From NCBI GenBank assembly GCA_005223375.1, contig RXOD01004921.1, positions 1 through 17,173 on the forward strand: a DNA stretch of 17,173 nt, read 5' to 3'. Under the pieces are notes generated by a model that did not search any database, was not told where the DNA came from, and saw nothing but the letters and a program-made list of their open reading frames with translations. How positions within the stretch are numbered: the stretch's first letter is position 1; each line of letters starts with the position of its first letter. This DNA is from Amoebophrya sp. AT5.2. Lineage: Eukaryota; Sar; Dinophyceae; Syndiniales; Amoebophryaceae. This document shows positions 1 through 7,807 of this stretch, piece after piece. Made by a program: the position numbers and the translations under genes.

Positions 1-468
1 TTCGCACACATTTCGCACACAATTCACCAAAATTTCAAAATTTTTGGCCCCCCCCTCCCGCCGGCGCATTCTTGCGGGCGATCTCAAGCGTTTGGGTGGT
101 CGCAACATCATAGACCCCAATGCAGACGCAAGCGACGAAACCTACAGCCTGCGCTGCAAACTTTCGCACAATTATCGCACGAGAATAGCCGGGAAATTTT
201 GGCGGGCACTTGTCCAGCTGAGTTTGCATTTTTTTGGAAGGTTTCCGATCGGTTTCTCATGGTTGGAAACTCTGCTTCCTTGCAGCAGCAAAAGCGCAAA
301 TAAAACCAGAAATCAATTCATTGTGGAAAATTTGATTAGTGATCACAAGGTTCCCCCCCCCCCCGGCCCCCGATGATTGATGAAGCTTTTTATTTCTGGC
401 CAACGCAAGTGCGAGTGTCTTCTCACTTGATGATCAAGCTCGGACATTCGCGTCAGGCACCATTTACA
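1..468. other. Left-edge spacer downstream of the kinase gene
   Basis: No gene supported. The stretch starts with two adjacent copies of an 11-base TTCGCACACA-type word (1-22), and the word TTCGCACA returns near 169. It carries two homopolymeric C tracts, at about 46-54 and 353-364; the second is followed by GG and five more C. Short open frames exist on both strands, but none has a family motif or a convincing splice pattern. It presumably includes the 3' UTR of the minus-strand kinase gene, whose stop is at 469-471. Confidence 0.5.
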
Positions 469-1998
469 TTACGAAGCGTCTCCACCGCCCAGCACTTTCT
501 TCATGTTATGCTTTTGCAAATCACTCAAGATGTTTCCAAAAAACTGGTTTACTTTCTTCCCCGCTTCCACATCTGCATCGCTATTTTTGTGCGGCTCTCC
601 AGTGCCAGCCGCGAAGTAGCTCAATCGTTTCGCAAGGTTGTGCTTCACGAACCCACCGACTGCTGTGGCGGGAAACATCACGGCAAACTTTAGAAAAACG
701 TAGTCGTCCCAGCATTGTTGGAAGGAGTAATCGACTTCCCTCTCTTGCAGTTTCAGCATCAGCGCCTCGTGGTATGCGGCTACGATTCGTTCCTCCGCGC
801 CCGGAGCTTCGCGATCAGGGACACGGCACGAACTGGCCACCAACATGCAGAGATCGCGGATGCCCGGCTGCAGCTGGGTAAGCTGGAAGTCGATGTAGGT
901 GTTGGCTTTACTAGTACTGCGTCCTTCCTCCGCCCACAGCACGTTTTCGCAGGTGAAGTCGCCGTGCCAGATCGAGTGCGGCATCGACGTCCAGCGGGCG
1001 GCAATCACAGAAAATTTTTCCTCGATGACGGGCAACATTTCTGCTTCTACGTAGTCGAAGTACTTCAAGACGTTCGGCACTATCTGCCGCATCAACGCCT
1101 CTGCAGGCAATGATCCTTCGTCTGTTGCGGGTGCCACCATTTCCCTCACGCTTTTCCCGTACCCTTTACTTGCTCCGAGAAGAAACGTCTTCATCGAGTC
1201 CACCTTTCCGTCGTCCTGCAAATGCGCAAAACTGGCCAGCTCCGGGCATGCTTTGAACGCCGCCCGTGTCCAGCCAAAGCAGGGCGCGTGCAGGCCGGCG
1301 AGGTCGCTTGCCGCCGAAATGCACTGGTCGACGCTGAGGCCGTCGAGGATGGAGATGCAAGATGATGTCGTGCCGACGGGCTCCATGAAGAACACAAATC
1401 GGGGGCGATCTGCTCCAGGCGTCGGTGTTGCTTCGGCACGATCATTTTCCACCTCTTCTACAACCGTGTTGTCAACATCTGAATCCGTACCGCCGAGGAA
1501 GTAGCACTTCGGCGTGCGAAAGCCTGGAAAACGCAACTTTTGGAGCTCTTGTTTCTCATCAACACCGCAAGCAAGGGTGGTAGGCGTGGCGTCGTCATTT
1601 TGCGACGTAGCAGCTGCAGCATTCCCATCCTTGTTGTTTGCCAAGGTGAGGAACGCCTTTTCCGTGCGGAACAGGTTCGCCGCAAACTGCGCCGGAACGC
1701 TCGGATCGGAAGGAAACATCTTCACGAAAATGCCGCTTTCGAAAAGGCCCTCGGAAGTTGTGGAAGCTCCTGCTGACGAAAACTGCAAGTTCTTCACCAA
1801 ACATTTGTCCCCCATAAGGCCCTTGTCACGGCCGTAATCGACCCGGGTCATCGACTCGACTCTTGTGTTGTCATCGATGTAGTCCTTATACCGAAGGACA
1901 GCGGTGACGAAGGTTTCATCGATTTCTGCGAGCGATGTCGGGAGCCGGAACGGCAACGGCTGAACAGTGTTTAGGAGGGAGCTTCTCGCGGCGCTCAT
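469..1998 (-). CDS. CHK/EcKL-type phosphotransferase (aminoglycoside/choline kinase-like fold)
   Basis: This encodes a 509-residue protein-kinase-like small-molecule kinase of the CHK/EcKL (ecdysteroid kinase-like) group, expected to phosphorylate a hydroxyl group of a small substrate with ATP in the cytosol. The catalytic loop HGDFTCENVL is at residues 345-354 (catalytic Asp347, Asn352) and the metal-binding segment IDFQ at 369-372. The IDFQ form is typical of EcKL/CHK rather than choline kinases. The N-lobe has a candidate ATP lysine, Lys93 in FVKMFP, and a pairing Glu113 in FRTEKAFL. A low-complexity insertion at about 124-150 (Ala/Asp/Thr-rich) lies inside the N-lobe. The open frame runs upstream to 2097, but those first codons lack an ATG. 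The ATG at 1998 follows AAA, a good eukaryotic context, and gives a normal family start. No intron is needed. The substrate cannot be read from sequence. Confidence 0.88.
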   Translation of the reverse strand: MSAARSSLLNTVQPLPFRLPTSLAEIDETFVTAVLRYKDYIDDNTRVESMTRVDYGRDKGLMGDKCLVKNLQFSSAGASTTSEGLFESGIFVKMFPSDPSVPAQFAANLFRTEKAFLTLANNKDGNAAAATSQNDDATPTTLACGVDEKQELQKLRFPGFRTPKCYFLGGTDSDVDNTVVEEVENDRAEATPTPGADRPRFVFFMEPVGTTSSCISILDGLSVDQCISAASDLAGLHAPCFGWTRAAFKACPELASFAHLQDDGKVDSMKTFLLGASKGYGKSVREMVAPATDEGSLPAEALMRQIVPNVLKYFDYVEAEMLPVIEEKFSVIAARWTSMPHSIWHGDFTCENVLWAEEGRSTSKANTYIDFQLTQLQPGIRDLCMLVASSCRVPDREAPGAEERIVAAYHEALMLKLQEREVDYSFQQCWDDYVFLKFAVMFPATAVGGFVKHNLAKRLSYFAAGTGEPHKNSDADVEAGKKVNQFFGNILSDLQKHNMKKVLGGGDAS

Positions 1999-2646
1999 TT
2001 TCAAGACGACTGGTGGGATCTTCACAACAGAGGGAAGATCGTCCCAGCCGCAAAAAGGAAGAAAAACGCAGTACAGTTGAACGAGGACGACCGCCACCGC
2101 TATAAAATGTGGGAATGTAGGACTTGGACTTGCACCACCTCTACGGGGCGATTGCTTCTATGCCACGAATCAATAGATACCCGTTGCATTTTGTGCCAAT
2201 GTACTTGAATGTGTATCAGCATCTAGATCTACATCTTGCTCTTACGAGGGATCGCACTCATCTCGTGGCCTCGCATGCGCTACACATGTGGAGTACTGCG
2301 CTCTCACTCCTGCTCCTCCTCACGTTGGTTTCTTTCTTATTCTTAGACTTTATTGTGCAAAACAAAATCATTATCTTCGCTCTACTTTTATCCAGTCTCC
2401 GCATGAGTATAGAAAGGAATTAATTCTAGGTAGACCGACGTCATTGTCACTCGTAGCTATCTGTCAAAACTAAAGCAGCCCGCCAACATTTCTGAAGGCG
2501 TTTCTGCTGTCGCAGTGAGTTCGAGGCAGTTCGCGGCGTTTGATGTCGTGCAGCGGAATTCCGAATTCGGGTTGAAGTTGAACACTATGAGGACGACATC
2601 GCCCCATCACCATCTATTCTTGGTCACCAGGTCTTTTTTTATAACT
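1999..2646. other. Spacer between the kinase and hydrolase genes
   Basis: About 650 nt, AT-rich in the middle (2340-2430), with no supported gene. It should hold the kinase promoter and 5' UTR at its low-coordinate end and the hydrolase 3' UTR at the other. A TATAAAA word sits at 2101-2107 on the plus strand, which is the wrong orientation to serve the minus-strand kinase directly. Plus-strand open frames here (about 2124-2473) are hydrophobic and AT-driven, with no ATG-led coding signature. Confidence 0.5.
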
Positions 2647-3468
2647 TTATTGTTCCTGCGCGTTCGCCACCCTCTGCACGAAGTCGCGGAACGCATTCTT
2701 TGCTTGCGAAGGCACCAAATGTCCTCCCGGGTGAGAAAAGTGAACTACTTCATGTTCACCAAATGAAGACTCACCAGCTCCAGCAAACAGGCTCGCAGCC
2801 TCTTTGCTGCGCTCCGCAGTGATGATTTCGTCCGCGAGCCCATAGCAATGGAAGGAACTCGGAAGGGGAGGTGACATCTTATTCTTATTGTTCATGTTGT
2901 CCGTGCAGGTCTCCGTCGCAACATCAGCCGCGGCCAGATCGCCAGCCGAGGACGCCGCAGTTGTAGTTTCATGCCCGTGTGCCGCACCCCCTATTCTTTT
3001 TCGTATTCTGTCCGCAATGCCTGCGTCCTTGTCCGGAACGAATCCGCTGAACAGGGCCACAAAGCGCAGGCTTCTAGCTTCTTTTGCTTCCGTGAGCACC
3101 CCCAAAATCAAAGCCGCGCCGAGGCTGAAGCCCATCAGCGCGTCGATCTGCTTTTCCTGCATCGTTTGGCGCACGATCCTCACGCTCGCCTCCCAAGACG
3201 CGACAAACTTAGAAACGTCGACTTTGTCAGATACGGGTGAACCGGAAACGTCGGAGGTCGGAGCGACAACTTCGAGCCAGCTCCTGGCCGCCTCCGCCGA
3301 GTGCGCACACGGGGGCACGACGAAGGGGCCATCGATGAAATGGAAATCGCAGTACTTTTTCAATGGGGTCCGCAACGAGCCGATGCGACTGCGGAACGCA
3401 TCTCCAGTCTGGGCGTGGCCGTGCAGGCAGAGCACCTGCAGCTTCCGAAACGCTTTTTCGCTCGTCAT
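2647..3468 (-). CDS. FSH-family serine hydrolase (alpha/beta hydrolase, FSH1/OVCA2-like)
   Basis: This 273-residue alpha/beta hydrolase belongs to the FSH family (yeast FSH1-3, human OVCA2), which are soluble serine esterases. The family start motif LCLHGHAQTGDAFRSR is at residues 13-28, followed by FHFIDGPFVVPP (42-53), matching the usual start of the family (LHG..Q....F...-f.DgP). The nucleophile elbow GFSLGA is at 113-118 (Ser115). The acid is probably Asp213 in CYGLADEI, and the histidine is His250 in HPGGHLVP. All three catalytic positions are present and in order. A low-complexity insertion at about 160-203 (Ala/Thr-rich, then Asn/Lys/Met-rich) separates the nucleophile half from the acid/histidine half and lengthens the protein beyond the usual ~220-240 residues. 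The gene starts at an ATG with A at -3 and needs no intron. The substrate is unknown. Confidence 0.9.
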   Translation of the reverse strand: MTSEKAFRKLQVLCLHGHAQTGDAFRSRIGSLRTPLKKYCDFHFIDGPFVVPPCAHSAEAARSWLEVVAPTSDVSGSPVSDKVDVSKFVASWEASVRIVRQTMQEKQIDALMGFSLGAALILGVLTEAKEARSLRFVALFSGFVPDKDAGIADRIRKRIGGAAHGHETTTAASSAGDLAAADVATETCTDNMNNKNKMSPPLPSSFHCYGLADEIITAERSKEAASLFAGAGESSFGEHEVVHFSHPGGHLVPSQAKNAFRDFVQRVANAQEQ

Positions 3469-3841
3469 GTCTGCTCTACTTTTTGCATTTTTACCGATGC
3501 GATAGTGACGTACCCGGCTAGCCCGAGCGCGAGAGCCAAAGCGAGGTAGAATCAGAAACGAGACAGACTGCTGTCGGTTAGGTCAGTGAGTCGAGACAAG
3601 TCAGTGTCAGACTCAGAGTCAGTTATTCTATCAGTAGTGCGTGACTTGATGACTTCACTCGAAATGCCTACGGCGTGGCAGATTTATTCTGTGGCATCCG
3701 CGTCGCGATCCTGGTGGCACGCTTCAAAGTTTTCAAGTTGGAGGTCATGTCGTATGTAAACGCTTGACTCCTTCGTCTTTGCTTTGCTTTTTCCATTTCC
3801 AACATTCTTCCGTAATATCTTTCGATAAGTATTGATGCTTG
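3469..3841. other. Spacer upstream of the hydrolase gene
   Basis: This holds the promoter/5' UTR of the minus-strand hydrolase and the 3' UTR of the long orphan gene that ends at 3842. No gene seen. A cluster of GTCAG(T) words lies at 3582-3635 (see separate entry). The segment 3760-3841 is T-rich. Confidence 0.5.
3582..3635. promoter_or_regulatory. Cluster of GTCAG(T)/GAGTC words upstream of the hydrolase gene
   Basis: Within 54 nt the words GTCAG or TCAGT occur five times (near 3582, 3600, 3606, 3618, 3631). They are interleaved with GAGTC twice, including the near-palindrome GACTCAGAGTC at about 3610-3620. The cluster lies about 115-165 nt upstream of the hydrolase ATG at 3468. The density suggests either a degenerated short repeat or repeated transcription-factor sites. 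No factor can be named. Confidence 0.25.
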
Positions 3842-6571
3842 CTAGTTTTGTTCCGTTGTATCCGGCATTCGCAGCCGCAGCAGCTGGATGATGACCTCAA
3901 TTTCCGTGCCATCGAAAAGCGTCACCACCGCGTCGTGCTCTTCGCGCTCGATAAACCCCGCCAGCTCGTTGTCCGGATCCATCAAATTGAAAAAGACGAG
4001 CGGCACCTGCACCCGCCGTCTTGGGTCATTGTCTGCATCTTCTGCCAGGCCCATGCGTTCTCGTGCAGTATCTGCAGATGAAGATGACGTACCTGTGCCA
4101 GAAGAAGTGGAAGACGGGACGTGGCAGAAAAAGACGCGGTCGATCTCGACACAGGGGTGCTCGAAATCGTTGTCGAACGCCTGAGCGAGCGCGGCCCGAC
4201 CAGCGTAGAAGGTCTGCCCTCCTTCTCTGCTTGGCCGAACAGGTCGTGTGCTGGTCGGGCTGTCCTCCTTGTTCTCTGCGGGATTCTTCGTGTTTCGCAC
4301 TGGGCGCCCGCCGCCGACGAAGCGGAGGTATCGCGGCCGCCGAAGGTTTGCGTTCAAGGTCCCCCAGTCGCGGTCCGCACCCAGGCAGACCACTGTTTGT
4401 TCCGCCGTGCGGCGGCCGAAAAGGGTACGCTGCAGCCGCCGTTTCGTGTACACAACGAGGTGGAGAACCACCTCCAACGGCTTTGGGGGCTCCTCTTCGA
4501 CTTGATCTCTCTCTCTTGTATGAAGAAGAAGATCATGAGCATCCTGTTCCTGCTCTACTAGAAGCGCTGGTGCTGGTGGTCCCCATGTCGCATGGGCTTG
4601 GATGCCCACGCAAGCGTGAGCAAGGTCATCCTCAACATCTCCACCTTTTCCTTTATCATCTCCATCGCTGTTTAGTATCTCCGCTTGCGCTGCAAACGCC
4701 CGCTCACGTTTCATCTCGGCGACCTCCAAATCTTGCTCTTCGTCGTTCCGGTTTATCAGAGGGAGTGCCGCCGCTTTATCGGGGGGCGCCCGCAAAGAAG
4801 ACAAAAGGCTCTGGTCGTGGTGCTCATCTTCAGACCAGAGCGTTGGCGTCGAGTCGGAGTTGTGTGCCGGCTCCCTCCCATTACTTCTGACGAGAAGGGC
4901 AGGTATACCTGCCCTTCTCGTTAGATGCCCATAACCGTTCCGCAGAAGAAAGCCGCGTAGCTGCGTCTCTGTTACACTTCTTTTGGCACGAAGAGGACCC
5001 GCACAGCTTGTTGAAGAGGCCGCAGCTGCTGCTGTTTTGGCGAGCAGCTTTGTTAGGGCCGCACTTTCTTCCCGCGCGGGCTCCAGCGAAGCCTGCAGGA
5101 TCTCTAGGTGGCGGGCCATCCCAGGCTGCCCGCAGAGCTGCAGCGCGATCTGCTTCTTTACGCCCTGAAGGGACACCGGGCACCCCAGTTTGGTGCGCAC
5201 ATCGAACTCCACGCGCGTGGAGTCGAACCCGAATTGCGCGACCACGCGGCAGAGCACGCTCGGCAGATCCCGGTGCAGAACTTGGAGCTCTTTCTTGCTG
5301 AGAGCTGCAGCGTCGGCATCAACATCGCCATCTTCTTTGTCCACAGAGAACTCCAGGACGCCCTGTCCTCTGACGTCTTCGACGGCCTCCTCCAGGGGCG
5401 CGTCATCTTTTTCTCTACCAAAAACGAACTCCTCTACGTCCGCGTACGAACTGGCGGCATTGTCGATGTCCACGACGCCGCGCGGCCAGCGAAGCTGCTT
5501 CGGCTTTCCGCCATGGGGAGCTGTCGTGGTCGTCGTCCGAGATGATGGTCGTGCAGATGATGAGCTACATGATGAAGATAAAAAGCGAAAATCTGCTGGA
5601 AACGGCCGCCAGCTCCCCCGCGGCGCGAAGAGCGCTCCCCGCTCGTGCAGCGGAAGTTTCTCGTACAAAAGCTTGCAGCGCGTTACCTCCGTCCGCCGCA
5701 GCTCCGGCTCCGCGTTCGCTTTAACCGGAACAGCAACTATTGTGTGCTCTTCCTCCTCGTCGTCCCAGAGCAGTTCTGCGCGGCTTCTCATCCGCCGACA
5801 GTAACGAATCATGTCCTCGAGCGCCGCCTCGAGAAGCGCCAAGCTGCTGGTGCGCCCATGGTAGTTCTCAGGGCGACCCGCGTGATCAAGGAGATCTTCA
5901 GCTGCAGTGGCCGTCGTCGACATTGTATCCGCCATGTGCACAATCTGCGCTATGCGCGCGCGATACTGCTGATCTTGGTTGAGAAACCGTGAGGCCCAGC
6001 CGGTGAGATTATTCCCCCCGCCGTCTCGCTTCAACATTGTTGCAGTCATGACCATGTCGTAGATCTCGGCGGTCCGCCCGCACCTATGCAAGCGCTCCAG
6101 AATGCTATTCCAGTAGTTCACTGTCTGTTTAATGCAGAGGACCGCAAATGAAGATCCTGTTTTGGCTTCCTCGGCAACAGGAGGCTGCAGGACGACGTGC
6201 TGGTGGCCTGCTGGTGCTGATGCTCCGGCGGCTTTCGTGCCGGAAGCACCCCCACCGGCTGATTTGACGTCTACTAGCCCCTGCTCCAGCTCCTGCTCCT
6301 GGCTGCTCATTTTCTCGGCTGCCTCAGAAGTGGTCTCCTGGTCCCGTAGCTCCCTCCTCGTCGAACCATAGAAGAGGTCGGCCTCCCGCCAATCCACGGG
6401 TCCCGGGGGCAAGCGCAGTTTTGACGGCAGCAGTTCATCACTTTCCGCGTACACGAAGTCCAGCATCCCGTTACCAGCCGCGCCGGGATAGGTCGCCTCC
6501 CCGCGCAGCCGCATCCGCGCGCGCATCCGTTCGTGGAACGCGCGCTCCGACCGTGCATACGTGGCATACAT
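3842..6571 (-). CDS. Long orphan protein, low-complexity rich (909 aa)
   Basis: I do not recognise this protein. From the ATG at 6571 it has 909 residues. The frame is open for another 20 codons upstream, but those have no ATG, and they contain a GCTATC repeat at about 6606-6625. More ordered-looking segments are at about 142-270 (starting SFAVLCIKQTVNYWNSILER, helical, with several basic residues), 425-515 (predicted helices, Leu/Gln-rich) and the last ~60 residues. They are separated by disordered linkers: Ser/Thr runs near 331-350, an acidic DDEEEE at 270-275, an Ala run near 514-518, and Glu/Asp-rich stretches. No signal peptide or membrane segment is apparent. Residues 550-563 are encoded by a long palindrome (4884-4923). 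The uninterrupted 2.7-kb frame and its GC-rich codons support a real gene. Confidence 0.75.
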   Translation of the reverse strand: MYATYARSERAFHERMRARMRLRGEATYPGAAGNGMLDFVYAESDELLPSKLRLPPGPVDWREADLFYGSTRRELRDQETTSEAAEKMSSQEQELEQGLVDVKSAGGGASGTKAAGASAPAGHQHVVLQPPVAEEAKTGSSFAVLCIKQTVNYWNSILERLHRCGRTAEIYDMVMTATMLKRDGGGNNLTGWASRFLNQDQQYRARIAQIVHMADTMSTTATAAEDLLDHAGRPENYHGRTSSLALLEAALEDMIRYCRRMRSRAELLWDDEEEEHTIVAVPVKANAEPELRRTEVTRCKLLYEKLPLHERGALFAPRGSWRPFPADFRFLSSSCSSSSARPSSRTTTTTAPHGGKPKQLRWPRGVVDIDNAASSYADVEEFVFGREKDDAPLEEAVEDVRGQGVLEFSVDKEDGDVDADAAALSKKELQVLHRDLPSVLCRVVAQFGFDSTRVEFDVRTKLGCPVSLQGVKKQIALQLCGQPGMARHLEILQASLEPAREESAALTKLLAKTAAAAASSTSCAGPLRAKRSVTETQLRGFLLRNGYGHLTRRAGIPALLVRSNGREPAHNSDSTPTLWSEDEHHDQSLLSSLRAPPDKAAALPLINRNDEEQDLEVAEMKRERAFAAQAEILNSDGDDKGKGGDVEDDLAHACVGIQAHATWGPPAPALLVEQEQDAHDLLLHTRERDQVEEEPPKPLEVVLHLVVYTKRRLQRTLFGRRTAEQTVVCLGADRDWGTLNANLRRPRYLRFVGGGRPVRNTKNPAENKEDSPTSTRPVRPSREGGQTFYAGRAALAQAFDNDFEHPCVEIDRVFFCHVPSSTSSGTGTSSSSADTARERMGLAEDADNDPRRRVQVPLVFFNLMDPDNELAGFIEREEHDAVVTLFDGTEIEVIIQLLRLRMPDTTEQN
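4884..4923. repeat. Near-perfect 40-bp palindrome inside a coding region
   Basis: Bases 4888-4919 form a perfect 32-bp palindrome with no spacer (left arm ACGAGAAGGGCAGGTA, right arm its exact reverse complement). After one mismatched pair it extends three more bases each side to 4884-4923. It is in the middle of the 909-residue orphan frame, where it encodes about residues 550-563 (LTRRAGIPALLVRS). A transcript could form a stable hairpin with almost no loop; the DNA could extrude a cruciform. Confidence 0.95.
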
Positions 6572-6755
6572 GGCGGACGAGGTCCGCCTGGTTCTAGAAC
6601 CGGGGATCGCTATCGCTATCGCTAAAGCCACACTCTCCTACTGGTGAGAGAAAGCGAGAACGAGAACAACAAGGAAGCGGCTTCCCTATGTTAGTGCTGT
6701 AAAAAATCACGAAATCGAGGAACGAAGCCTGAAGAATAAAGGAGCTAAAAAATAA

Positions 6756-7127
6756 CTAGAAGAATGAATGCCGGAGCACTGCTCCCGAGTGTGAGTGTTC
6801 ACGGTGGTGCTGGTGGGCAATAGTCCCGTGCTGGTGGTGCTGGTGGGCCATAGTTCCGTGCTGGTGGTGCTGGTCAACATCTTCTGTCTCCGATGTCGAT
6901 GTGATGTTCATCATTTGCCCAAGATCACTAGTCCATCTCCATCTCCATGTGGAGGTTGAGGCACTTACTTTATGTATATGAATGTAGTAGTACGCAGCCA
7001 GAGTCGGTGATACCAAAGCTGTACTCGTTCTTTCAATCTTGCACAGGGAGGCTTCCTCCTCATGCGTTCTTTCGCTGTTGGTCGCAAAATCACTGCTTTG
7101 CCATATTCTTGATGCTGCGCGCACCAT
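6756..7127 (-). CDS. Doubtful His-rich open frame (123 codons)
   Basis: This ATG-led minus-strand frame of 123 residues carries a C-terminal part dominated by His/Gln, because it reads through the 30-bp tandem repeat as copies of a ten-residue HQHHQHGTMA-type unit. There is no recognisable domain, codon use is less GC3-biased than in the confident genes, and the neighbouring sequence is AT-rich. It could be a real short protein, part of a spliced gene, or a chance frame kept open because the repeat unit is a multiple of three. I lean towards chance. Confidence 0.2.
   Translation of the reverse strand: MVRAASRIWQSSDFATNSERTHEEEASLCKIERTSTALVSPTLAAYYYIHIHKVSASTSTWRWRWTSDLGQMMNITSTSETEDVDQHHQHGTMAHQHHQHGTIAHQHHREHSHSGAVLRHSFF
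6803..6875. repeat. 30-bp tandem repeat, about 2.4 copies
   Basis: Two full 30-bp units (6803-6832 and 6833-6862), each starting GGTGGTGCTGGTGGGC and ending CGTGCT, differ at two positions. A partial third copy runs to 6875. The unit length is a multiple of three, so a frame crossing it stays open. Confidence 0.9.
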
Positions 7128-7451
7128 CGCAATCCCAATGCCAGAGTTACAGTAGATTGATTATACTGTGTGTCAGAGTAGATTGTGATTGATAAAAAAA
7201 GTAATAAAATTGAATCTGAATTATTCGGTTCGTTGCACTTTCCGTTTCCTTGCTTCCTGTCTTTTACTTTTGAATTATTATCTGAATCAATGTCATGTTT
7301 GGTATTTCCAAAATTCATTCAAATGATCTTCCACAATCACACTGGTGACACTTTTGCTTTCGCTGACGTTGTGCTGGTGTAATCTCGCGTATTTTCGTCC
7401 AAATCCAAATTTGGCTGGGTAATTAGAATTCCTAGGCGTTGGCGTTTAGTC

Positions 7452-7806
7452 TTACGCGTCGAGCGGGTCCTTAAGGCAGGCGTTCCTGAGGTGGTCCATG
7501 GTGAGGCCGGGATAGCCTGTTTTCAGCGCGATGGCAGACACGTCGTACGGGTCCCAGGTGTTGGCCACCATCAAAAACCCAAAGTACGACGCCATCGACC
7601 CCGCAAACCACCGCAGCTGCCGCATGCCGCCCCGCTCCAACATCTGAGTTCGAGACAAATATGCCTATGTAGTTCAAAGTTTGCGCCTCGCTAGGTGTCA
7701 TCGCACGTTGATGTCCTGGCAGACGCTGCCCCTCGCCGCAGCACCAGGCACCCATGCTCATCGCGCCAATAGAATACATTGTACTATCAATGAACCGATC
7801 CCGAAT
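7452..7806 (-). CDS. Small orphan protein in two frame-shifted blocks
   Basis: Two coding-like blocks follow each other on the minus strand in different frames. The upstream block (7806 to about 7640) reads IRDRFIDSTMYSIGAM and continues through a Cys-Cys pair (ACCGEGQ-like context). The downstream block (about 7644 to the stop at 7452-7454) starts MLERGGMRQLRWFAGSMASY and continues through FLMVANTWDPYDV to end KDPLDA. The upstream block is preceded by a good 3' splice site: TACTAAC at 7825-7819 and AG at 7809-7808. The two blocks need removal of a length equal to 1 modulo 3, but no GT-AG pair of sensible length gives this; the only phase-matched pair would be a 13-nt intron. So there is a non-canonical intron, a sequencing error, or a frameshift. 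One moderately hydrophobic segment (GSMASYFGFLMVA) could cross a membrane. Family unknown. Confidence 0.4.
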
Positions 7807-7807
7807 A

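Larger units (their letters stand above)
6572..7451. other. AT-rich spacer with a short tandem repeat
   Basis: 880 nt without a confident gene. It contains the upstream region of the long orphan gene, a 30-bp tandem repeat (6803-6875), and an AT-rich part from about 7130 to 7440. A His-rich ATG-led open frame on the minus strand (6756-7127) is listed separately at low confidence. Confidence 0.5.

Noticed and set aside
353..372. Poly-C tract as a possible functional element
   Set aside because: A simple homopolymer in a spacer; nothing beyond its length argues for function.
715..1837. Several plus-strand open frames opposite the kinase gene
   Set aside because: They are antisense shadows of the GC-rich kinase coding sequence, which has complete catalytic motifs.
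2124..2473. Plus-strand hydrophobic open frames in the spacer
   Set aside because: AT-driven leucine-rich frames without good start context, splice signals or GC3 bias.
4021..4890. A 289-codon plus-strand open frame
   Set aside because: It is antisense to the 909-residue orphan frame. Its Arg/Pro/Ser-rich composition is what a GC3-rich gene gives when read backwards.
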